DNA of 6,848 nucleotides from contig JAISQC010000150.1 in NCBI GenBank assembly GCA_031274465.1, forward strand, positions 1 through 6,848, in the 5' to 3' direction. A model generated the notes under the pieces. It made no database searches. It saw only the letters and a list, made by a program, of their open reading frames with translations, and was not told where the DNA came from. Positions within the stretch are counted from its first letter, which is position 1. Every line of letters starts with the position of its first letter. The stretch is from Synergistaceae bacterium. Its GTDB lineage: Bacteria; Synergistota; Synergistia; Synergistales; Synergistaceae. The translations under genes and the position numbers were made by a program. Below are positions 1-5,422 of this stretch, piece by piece.

Positions 1-417
1 AAAAAAGGCGGCGTCATGGCCAGCTCTTACGTGGGAGGGCTGTCAGGCGCGTTCATCCCGGTGAGCGAGGATCACGGCATGATCGAAGCGGTCAGGGTCG
101 GGGCGCTCTCCCTCGAAAAACTGGAGGCCATGACTTGCGTCTGCTCCGTTGGGCTCGACATGGTCGCCATCCCGGGAGACACCACCGTCGATACCCTCTC
201 GGGGATAATCCTCGACGAGATGGCGATAGGGATGATAAACAACAAGACGACTGCAGTCCGCATAATCCCGGTCATCGGAAAAAACGTCGGGGACACAGCC
301 CAATTCGGAGGGCTGCTTGGCGAAGCGCCGGTAATGGAGGCGAACCGCTTCAAATGCGCCGACTTCGTGCGCCGCGGCGGCCGAATCCCCGCCCCCATAC
401 ACAGCTTCAGAAACTAG
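1..417 (+). CDS. UPF0210 / DUF711 (PFL-like) family protein, C-terminal part
   Basis: The reading frame is open from the first base (K-K-G-G-V before the first Met at 16) and ends at the TAG at 415-417, so the gene starts outside the window and 138 C-terminal residues are visible. They match what I recall of the UPF0210/DUF711 family almost end to end: GGLSGAFIPVSED, the block LEKLEAMTCVCSVGLDM, AIPGDT, the DEMAIGMINNKTTAVRIIP region, FGGLLGEAPVM and the terminal PAPIHSF. Family members are about 450 residues, so roughly the last third is seen. The family is related in fold to pyruvate-formate-lyase-type proteins, but no glycyl-radical RVxGY motif is visible here and the biochemical role is unknown. 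In many bacteria the gene sits next to a small ACT-domain protein gene, which could lie just upstream; that is inference. The 2-hydroxyacid dehydrogenase gene follows after 39 bases on the same strand and may be cotranscribed. Confidence 0.9.
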   Translation, partial: KKGGVMASSYVGGLSGAFIPVSEDHGMIEAVRVGALSLEKLEAMTCVCSVGLDMVAIPGDTTVDTLSGIILDEMAIGMINNKTTAVRIIPVIGKNVGDTAQFGGLLGEAPVMEANRFKCADFVRRGGRIPAPIHSFRN

Positions 418-442
418 CGCGCCGAGGGTTCAAAAATTTTAC

Positions 443-447
443 GGGAG
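443..447 (+). promoter_or_regulatory. Ribosome binding site that decides the dehydrogenase start
   Basis: GGGAG lies directly against the upstream in-frame ATG at 448 (no spacing) but 9 bases before the second in-frame ATG at 457. Only the second start has usable spacing, so 457 is preferred and the protein begins MKIVFIDQ, a usual N-terminal beta strand for this family. Confidence 0.6.
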
Positions 448-456
448 ATGAATTAT

Positions 457-1395
457 ATGAAAATAGTTTTCATCGATCAGGATTACCGCGCGAACGTCTT
501 CGACGGGGAAGGTCTGGTAGCCCCTCTCGCGGAATTTGGCGAGGTCGAGTGCTACGATGACCTTCCGTGTTCTCAGGATGTCCTGTACGAGAGGGGGCGC
601 GGCGCAGAGGTCATTTTCTTCAAGATAAACCAGCCAGGCAACGATCTGATCGACCGTCTGGACGGGCTGAAATTCTTGCAGTTCATCGGGATAGGCTACA
701 GCAACTATCTGGACGTCGATCACTGCAAGGCGAAGGGCATACAGGTCCGGGGCATAGGGGAGTACGGTAGCAACAGCGTCGCCGAGTTCACGCTGGGCTT
801 CATCTTGTGCGCGATACGCGGCATAGCTGCGGCCGACAGGAAGATGAAGGGCAAGATATGGAACTTGGACGGGCTGCTCGGGCGCGAGCTGTCGTCGTCC
901 ACAGTAGGGATAATAGGGACTGGGGCTGTCGGCGGCCTCGTCGCACAAAAGCTGTCCGCTCTGGGCTCAAGCGTGCTGGCTTGCGACGTATGCCCCAAGC
1001 GCGAGCTGTCGGAGGACTGGGGCGTGAGATACGTCGATGTCAGAACGCTGATGCGCGAGTCCGACATAGTTTCGGTGCACCTCAAGTTCTCCCCCGAGAC
1101 GGAAAATTTCGTATCGGGTGAATTGCTCGGCCTCATGAAGCCGGGTTCGTATTTCATCAACACGGCCAGAGCGCAGATAGTCGATTATGCGGCTTTGGAG
1201 GATTTGCTGCGCCGGGGCCAGATCGCCGGGGCCGCGATAGACGTCCATTACGGCGAGCCTCCGGCGCGCTGGGGATTGGCGCATATTGACAACGTCATAG
1301 CCACTCCCCACATGGGCTATTACACGAAAACAGCCAACACGAACATGCTCAGGCTGAGCGTCGAGTCGGTGTTGGAGTACCTGCGCAATCGCTGA
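457..1395 (+). CDS. D-isomer-specific 2-hydroxyacid dehydrogenase family protein
   Basis: An NAD(P)-dependent oxidoreductase of the D-2-hydroxyacid dehydrogenase family, which interconverts 2-keto acids and D-2-hydroxy acids in the cytoplasm. From the ATG at 457 it has 312 residues, a normal length. The N-terminal catalytic half (about 1-100) is followed by the Rossmann domain with GTGAVG at 154-159, and Asp177 at the end of the next strand, which suggests preference for NAD over NADP. The catalytic set is complete: Arg238 in NTARAQIVD, Glu267 in DVHYGEPP and His285 in TPHMGYYT. The alternative ATG at 448 adds three residues but sits on the ribosome binding site. It follows the UPF0210 gene by 39 bases with no promoter that I can see. 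The substrate cannot be read from sequence; hydroxypyruvate/glycerate, phosphoglycerate or another 2-keto acid are all possible. Its stop codon abuts that of the opposing operon. Confidence 0.88.
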   Translation: MKIVFIDQDYRANVFDGEGLVAPLAEFGEVECYDDLPCSQDVLYERGRGAEVIFFKINQPGNDLIDRLDGLKFLQFIGIGYSNYLDVDHCKAKGIQVRGIGEYGSNSVAEFTLGFILCAIRGIAAADRKMKGKIWNLDGLLGRELSSSTVGIIGTGAVGGLVAQKLSALGSSVLACDVCPKRELSEDWGVRYVDVRTLMRESDIVSVHLKFSPETENFVSGELLGLMKPGSYFINTARAQIVDYAALEDLLRRGQIAGAAIDVHYGEPPARWGLAHIDNVIATPHMGYYTKTANTNMLRLSVESVLEYLRNR

Positions 1396-1746
1396 TCAGG
1401 CGCCCAGTTCGGCGTCGATGGCTGCCAGCAGCTCGCCCGGTTCCGGGGTTCCCTCGCAGATCTTCTTGCCCTCCATGACCCATGTCGGCACCGACGGCGT
1501 TATCTTCAGGCGCAGGACGTCCCAAAGGGCCAGCATGCCCCACGAATTGACGACTGAGACATCGACGCGCCGGCCGTAGCGGTCCTTCACCGCAGCCAGC
1601 AGTTTACCGACCTCAATGCGGTATCCTTCCGGATCCGAGTACAGCGCCGTGCCGTCAGTCGACCTGAGGGAAACGACGCCGCAGCACCCGGGGTGGCAAA
1701 ACCCGCCCTGCACGAACAGCTTCAGCTTGGACGCCCCTTTTTTCAT
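1396..1746 (-). CDS. Small thioredoxin-fold-like protein at the end of the rnf operon
   Basis: A 116-residue protein that I do not recognise as a named family. The order of predicted elements fits a thioredoxin-like fold: strand KLKLFVQ (7-13), helix around 44-57, strand RVDVSVVNS (60-68), helix around 70-80, then VPTWVMEGK (86-94) followed by a strand and a C-terminal helix (101-114). VPT is the usual position of the thioredoxin cis-proline (Pro87). The expected CxxC is absent; instead CHPGCC (Cys17, His18, Cys21, Cys22) follows the first strand, then a long loop, and Cys97 lies in a late strand. No signal peptide or membrane segment is seen. The start at 1746 overlaps the rnfB stop as ATGA, with GAGGG at 1754-1758 seven bases upstream, so translation is probably coupled to rnfB. 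A redox, metal-binding or assembly role with Rnf is inference from position. The stop abuts the opposing dehydrogenase stop. Confidence 0.75.
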   Translation of the reverse strand: MKKGASKLKLFVQGGFCHPGCCGVVSLRSTDGTALYSDPEGYRIEVGKLLAAVKDRYGRRVDVSVVNSWGMLALWDVLRLKITPSVPTWVMEGKKICEGTPEPGELLAAIDAELGA

Positions 1747-2576
1747 GCGCTGGCCCTCAATCCGCCGTCGCTCTGCTGGATATACCCGATGCACTTCGCC
1801 GGGCACTTCGACACGCAGGTTCCGCAGTTGGTGCATTTCGCCCCGTCGATCGCGGCGAGGTTGCCCGCCACTGTTATGGCTTCGGCGGGGCAACTGCGGG
1901 CGCAGAGCCCGCAGCCTATGCAGCCGATTCGGCAGACCTTTTTGACGTCCGGGCCTCTCCATTTGGAGTTGCAGGCCACCTGAACGCAGGCGGTCTTCGG
2001 CGCGAGGGCGAGGACCGATTTGGGGCAGGTGGCCACGCACGTCCCGCATCCGACGCATTTGTCTGGATCGACGCGCGCCAGGCCGCCCACTATGCTGATG
2101 GCGCCGAATACGCAGACCTTCGCGCAGGTTCCAAGCCCCATGCAGCCGAACGGGCAGGCGTTTGGCGAGCCCCCCGGCAGCACCGCAGCCGATTTGCAGT
2201 CCGAGATTCCATCGTATATCGCGTTGCGCGCCGAAAATTCGGCGCTGCCGCTGCATTTGAGAAAAGCCCTCACCGGGGTCGATGCCTCGCCTTCAACACC
2301 CATTATCTGGGCGATCCCGGCGGCAAGCTCGACCCCGCCAGCCGCGCAGAGGTTCGTCTTAGCCCCTCCGTTCACTATCCCGTCGGCGTAGCCGTCACAG
2401 CCCGGAAACCCGCAGCCCCCGCAGTTGGCGCCCGGCAGAATCTCCCGTATGCGCGCGACCCGCTCGTCCGTCTGGACGAAAAATTTGATCGACGCGAACG
2501 CCAGCAACGCGCCGAATGCCAGCCCGAGCGCGCCCATCACCATGGCCGGATATGCGACTCCAACAAACGTGATCAT
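1743..2576 (-). CDS. rnfB: Rnf complex subunit RnfB, polyferredoxin
   Basis: The ferredoxin-facing electron-entry subunit of Rnf, 277 residues. A membrane anchor spans about residues 9-32. It is followed by the RnfB-specific Fe-S motif NCGGCGFPGC (Cys52, 55, 60) with Cys77, then Cys108 and Cys127, and a cysteine set at 141, 145, 151 and 155. Ferredoxin-type CxxCxxC...CP motifs stand at 174-184, 219-229 and 248-258, with further cysteines at 197, 202, 215 and 262. I count 26 cysteines, enough for about five or six 4Fe-4S clusters. This long polyferredoxin form is the one seen in clostridial-type Rnf and is longer than the proteobacterial RnfB. The start at 2576 has GGAGG overlapping the rnfA stop, 9 bases upstream. 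The gap to rnfA is 13 bases, and the stop overlaps the start of the small downstream gene. Family assignment is firm; the cluster count is inference from motifs. Confidence 0.96.
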   Translation of the reverse strand: MITFVGVAYPAMVMGALGLAFGALLAFASIKFFVQTDERVARIREILPGANCGGCGFPGCDGYADGIVNGGAKTNLCAAGGVELAAGIAQIMGVEGEASTPVRAFLKCSGSAEFSARNAIYDGISDCKSAAVLPGGSPNACPFGCMGLGTCAKVCVFGAISIVGGLARVDPDKCVGCGTCVATCPKSVLALAPKTACVQVACNSKWRGPDVKKVCRIGCIGCGLCARSCPAEAITVAGNLAAIDGAKCTNCGTCVSKCPAKCIGYIQQSDGGLRASA

Positions 2577-2589
2577 CAGCGCGCCCCTC

Positions 2590-3165
2590 CTACTTGATTA
2601 TGCCGCTGAAGCCCATGAACGCGATGGACATCAGCCCCGCCGTGACGAGCGCGATGGGAAGCCCCTGCAGGCACTTTGGTATGTCGTTGTCGCTTATCCG
2701 CTCTCTGATGCCGGCCATCAGGACTATCGCCAGCAAAAATCCGATGGACGACCCGAGCGCGTTGACTATGCTCTCTACGAGGCCGTAGCCCTCGTTCATG
2801 TTGATGACCGCGACCCCAAGGACCGCGCAGTTCGTCGTGATGAGCGGCAGGAATATGCCGAGCGACTTGTAGAGGGCAGGGTTTATCTTCTTCAGCGCCA
2901 GCTCGACGAACTGCACGAGCGCCGCTATTATAAGTATGAACGACATCGTGTACAGATATTCGATGTGCAGTGGGACCAGCACGTAGAAATAGGCGAGATG
3001 GGTCATGACGGCAGCCAGAACCAGCACGAAAATGACCGCCACCCCCATGCCCTTAGCCGTCTCGCTCTTTGTGGACACGCCCAGGAACGGGCAGCAGCCG
3101 AGGAAGCGGGAGAAGATTATGTTGTTGACTAATATCGAGCCGATGAAGATCCAAAGCAGGTTCAT
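2590..3165 (-). CDS. rnfA: Rnf complex membrane subunit RnfA
   Basis: An integral membrane subunit, 191 residues, the usual length, with six predicted membrane segments (about 4-22, 39-60, 70-90, 100-121, 128-152, 168-189). It pairs with RnfE in opposite orientation, and in the related NqrD/NqrE pair two cysteines from each protein hold an Fe-S cluster inside the membrane. The equivalent residues here are Cys25 in GCCPFLGVS (the adjacent Cys24 is extra compared with E. coli RsxA, which has Leu) and Cys113 in TTNCAVLG. The ending LMSIAFMGFSGIIK is typical. The frame stays open upstream to an ATG at 3198, but the true start is taken as the ATG at 3165. It gives the conserved MNLLWIFIGSILVNN start, has GGAGGG upstream, and overlaps the rnfE stop as ATGA. 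The stop TAG at 2590-2592 overlaps the rnfB ribosome binding site. Confidence 0.96.
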   Translation of the reverse strand: MNLLWIFIGSILVNNIIFSRFLGCCPFLGVSTKSETAKGMGVAVIFVLVLAAVMTHLAYFYVLVPLHIEYLYTMSFILIIAALVQFVELALKKINPALYKSLGIFLPLITTNCAVLGVAVINMNEGYGLVESIVNALGSSIGFLLAIVLMAGIRERISDNDIPKCLQGLPIALVTAGLMSIAFMGFSGIIK

Positions 3166-3854
3166 TGTTCGCCGCCCTCCTTTCCGAACGCGCCGCACGT
3201 TTCGCCCATCGCGCAGTGGTCGCAGCCGGTTGCCGGCGCCGGTGCGCTGACGCCGCGCCGCGCCGCGGCGAGCTCCTGGAATTTGCGGAAGACCGCCATG
3301 AATATGCCCAGGGTGATGAACCCGCCGGGGGCCAGTATCATCAGCAGGGCCGGCTGAAAGCCGTCCGGCGTCACGTTGAAGTTGAAAACGGTCCCGTTGC
3401 CCAGAAACTCGCGGACCATGCCGATGGAGGTGAGCGCTACGGTGAAGCCGAGCCCCATGCCTATGCCGTCGAAGAGCGACTCGATCACGCCGTTTTTGAA
3501 GGCGAACGCCTCAGCGCGGGCGAGTATGATGCAGTTGACGACTATCAGCGGTATGAATATGCCAAGCGACTTGTCGAGCGCTGGGGCAAACCCCGATATC
3601 AGGAGCTGGACCACGGTGACGAAGCCGGCTATGACGACTATGAATATCGGTATGCGTATCTCCTCGGGCACGAACCTGCGTATCGCCGCCACCGCCATGT
3701 TGGAGCCTATCAGGACGGCCGTTGCCGCTATGCCCATTCCTATCCCGTTCGCGGCGCTGGTCGATGTCGCGAGCGTCGGGCAGAGCCCTATGCACTGGAC
3801 CAGCGTCGGGTTCTCGTTTACGATGCCGTTTTTGATTATCTTGAAAGGGTTCAT
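3162..3854 (-). CDS. rnfE: Rnf complex membrane subunit RnfE
   Basis: An integral membrane subunit of 230 residues, the partner of RnfA. Recognisable landmarks are NPTLVQCIGLCPTLATS (15-31), EEIRIPIFIVVIAGF, KSLGIFIPLIVVNCI (95-109) with the AEAFAFKNG block, and VREFLGNGT (148-155). Six membrane segments are predicted. Cys25 and Cys108 correspond to the cysteines that help hold the intramembrane Fe-S cluster in the NqrD/RnfE family; Cys21 is additional. The last membrane segment ends near residue 189 and is followed by a positively charged stretch (RKFQELAAARR), suggesting a cytoplasmic C-terminus. The tail then carries CDHC and one more cysteine (211, 214, 220), which E. coli RsxE lacks. The start at 3854 has GGGGAGG nine bases upstream, inside the end of rnfG, and one base separates it from the rnfG stop. 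The stop overlaps rnfA as ATGA. Confidence 0.96.
   Translation of the reverse strand: MNPFKIIKNGIVNENPTLVQCIGLCPTLATSTSAANGIGMGIAATAVLIGSNMAVAAIRRFVPEEIRIPIFIVVIAGFVTVVQLLISGFAPALDKSLGIFIPLIVVNCIILARAEAFAFKNGVIESLFDGIGMGLGFTVALTSIGMVREFLGNGTVFNFNVTPDGFQPALLMILAPGGFITLGIFMAVFRKFQELAAARRGVSAPAPATGCDHCAMGETCGAFGKEGGEQ
3175..3180 (-). promoter_or_regulatory. Ribosome binding site of rnfA
   Basis: GGAGGG on the minus strand lies 9 bases before the ATG at 3165, inside the last codons of rnfE (Lys-Glu-Gly-Gly). It supports 3165 over the longer in-frame ATG at 3198, and it means ribosomes finishing rnfE pass over the rnfA initiation site. Confidence 0.7.
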
Positions 3855-3855
3855 G

Positions 3856-4503
3856 TCATTCTGCCTCCCCAGAGATTGCTGGTGCCGATGTGTGAGGCTG
3901 TCCGCCCTCGGTTTCGGCGCCGGGGCGCGCGAGGTGGTCCCTCCAGTATGCTAGCGCGGCGTTCACTCCGTCCGTCACCCCGTTGGACGTGATGGTCGCT
4001 CCCGATATCGCGTGTATCTCGTCGGGGGCGTCCGAAGCGGATTTCACCACCGTCAGCTTGGGCGCCTCCCTGTCCTCGAACTGCTCGTAGAAATCCGGCT
4101 CGGCGGATTTCGCCCCCAGCCCCGGGGTCTCCGATTGGCTCAGTATGCTGATGGCCCGAAGCCGTCCCTCTTTGGTGATGCCGGCTATGATCTCGATCGG
4201 CCCGGAATATCCGCGCGGGGTCACCGTTATGCAGTGCCCGACCGGAGCGCCGCCGGAAGTGGCCTCGAACACGTCGGAGGATTTGATGAGTGGGTCCGCC
4301 TGTGCGGATACTTCCACGCGGGAAAACGCGTCCGCCTCGGGCAACGCGTCCTTCAATGCTTTGGTCTTGAGGTTTTCCATCGTGACGCGGATCGGCTCGA
4401 GGGTGATGTCGTGCACCGCCCCCAGAATGATCCCCGTTATGGCGGTCACGGCGAAGAGAGTCAGTCCTAGCGACGCTATTTTTTTTGCGTTACTTTGAGG
4501 CAT
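3856..4503 (-). CDS. rnfG: Rnf complex subunit RnfG, covalent flavin protein
   Basis: A 215-residue subunit with one N-terminal membrane anchor (about 9-31) and an FMN-binding domain expected on the outer face of the membrane. Family landmarks are GYSGPIEIIAGI (98-109), the SQSETPGLGAK block (122-132) and HAISGATITSNGV (164-176). Thr170 in SGAT is the expected site where ApbE attaches FMN through a phosphoester bond. The position six residues before it is His164 instead of the Asp of the general Dxx(s/t)gAT motif. A tail of about 25 residues rich in Gly, Pro, Ala and Glu follows the domain. The start at 4503 lies 14 bases inside the end of rnfD and has GGGGAGG nine bases upstream. A run of eight A on the coding strand falls in codons 7-9 without disturbing the frame. 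The stop is one base before the rnfE start. Confidence 0.95.
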   Translation of the reverse strand: MPQSNAKKIASLGLTLFAVTAITGIILGAVHDITLEPIRVTMENLKTKALKDALPEADAFSRVEVSAQADPLIKSSDVFEATSGGAPVGHCITVTPRGYSGPIEIIAGITKEGRLRAISILSQSETPGLGAKSAEPDFYEQFEDREAPKLTVVKSASDAPDEIHAISGATITSNGVTDGVNAALAYWRDHLARPGAETEGGQPHTSAPAISGEAE

Positions 4504-5422
4504 GTTTTCCGGCCTCCCCCAAAACGCGCGGCGGCGTGAGCTTGTCGATCAGCGGGACCGTGAGGTTCATGATGAGTATTGAATACGACACTCCCTCGGG
4601 GTATCCTCCGAAAATTCGGATCAAAGACGCTATAACCCCGCAGCCAAGCGCGAATATCACCTGCCCCGGAGGGGTCATCGGGCTCGTGGCGTAATCGGTC
4701 GCCATGAAAAACGCCCCAAGCATCAGCCCCCCCGCCAATATCTCAAGCAGTGGGCCGCCTGAGCGCCCTATGAGGGCGGACATCGCCGCGACTGCCGCGA
4801 TATAGGCGGCCGGTATCCTCCACGAAATTATCCCCATGCAGATGAGGTAGATTCCGCCTGCGAGAAGAGCGGCCGCCGAGGTTTCGCCGATGCAGCCGCC
4901 GATGTTGCCGAGGAAGGCGTCGGTCAAAGCCGGCAGGTCCCCGACGGAAGATTTCATCACCGAAAGAGGCGTCGCGACGGTCACGCCGTGCAGCGTCCAC
5001 GTGGTCATCGCAAGCGGCCAGCAGATGAGCATCATCGCCCTGCCGGCGAGCGCTGGGTTCACGATGTTCTGCCCAAGCCCGCCGAAAAACTGCTTGGCCA
5101 CTATGATCGAGAACACCCCTCCGGCCGCCGCCATCCAAAACGGTATCGACGGCGGGAGGTTGTATGCCAGGAGCAATCCTGTGAGGGCGGCGGAGAGGTC
5201 GGACACCGTGGCCGGTTTCCCCGACATCTTCTGCCACGCCGCTTCGGAAGCCACGCAGGCCGCCACGCAGACCGCCATGACCGCTATTGGCCTCGCGCCG
5301 AAGAAATATACCCCTGCCGCGCCTGCCGGAACGAGCGCACCGATGACGTTCGCCATTATCTTTTGCGTCGTCATGCCCGACCGGATATGGGGGGAGCTTG
5401 AAATTGCGAGCAGGCGGCTCAT
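4490..5422 (-). CDS. rnfD: Rnf complex membrane subunit RnfD, covalent flavin protein
   Basis: A polytopic membrane subunit of 310 residues, normal for RnfD and related to NqrB, with about eight to ten hydrophobic segments. Family landmarks are SSSPHIRSG (8-16), LSAALTGLLLAYNLPP (76-91), KQFFGGLGQNIVNPALAGR (110-128), ATPLSVMK (150-157), MATDYATSPMTPPGQ (240-254) and the end segment with FGGYPEGVSYSILIMN (271-286). Thr151 in VATPL is the expected site of the phosphoester-linked FMN. The motif reads HGVTVAT, so the usual Asp is His145 and the usual Gly is Val149. By family knowledge RnfD receives electrons near RnfG and is thought to be tied to ion translocation; whether the ion here is Na+ or H+ cannot be told from sequence. 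The start overlaps the rnfC stop as ATGA, and the TAA stop lies inside the beginning of rnfG. Confidence 0.96.
   Translation of the reverse strand: MSRLLAISSSPHIRSGMTTQKIMANVIGALVPAGAAGVYFFGARPIAVMAVCVAACVASEAAWQKMSGKPATVSDLSAALTGLLLAYNLPPSIPFWMAAAGGVFSIIVAKQFFGGLGQNIVNPALAGRAMMLICWPLAMTTWTLHGVTVATPLSVMKSSVGDLPALTDAFLGNIGGCIGETSAAALLAGGIYLICMGIISWRIPAAYIAAVAAMSALIGRSGGPLLEILAGGLMLGAFFMATDYATSPMTPPGQVIFALGCGVIASLIRIFGGYPEGVSYSILIMNLTVPLIDKLTPPRVLGEAGKHASK

Noticed and set aside
418..456. A promoter between the UPF0210 gene and the dehydrogenase
   Set aside because: The gap is only 39 bases; an AT-rich AAAATTTT is present but no -35/-10 pair with acceptable spacing.
1346..1358. A 13-base palindrome GCTCAGGCTGAGC inside the dehydrogenase as a possible terminator for the rnf operon
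   Set aside because: With a realistic loop the stem is only five pairs, no T tract follows on either strand, and it is coding sequence.
1396..2256. The longer open frame that extends the small operon-end gene upstream to 2256
   Set aside because: Upstream of the ATG at 1746 it runs inside rnfB in another frame with an Arg-rich shadow translation; the ATG at 1746 has a ribosome binding site and an ATGA overlap.
3163..3198. An 11-residue N-terminal extension of rnfA starting at 3198
   Set aside because: The extension is Arg/Gly-rich, not seen in RnfA, and contains the ribosome binding site of the ATG at 3165.
3165..3992. A 275-codon open frame on the plus strand across rnfE and the end of rnfG
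   Set aside because: It is antisense to two firmly assigned genes and has an Arg/Tyr/Glu-rich translation with no family resemblance.
4479..4486. A run of eight A on the coding strand near the start of rnfG as a programmed slippage site
   Set aside because: RnfG reads correctly through it in a single frame and no alternative product is suggested; such runs in Lys codons are common.
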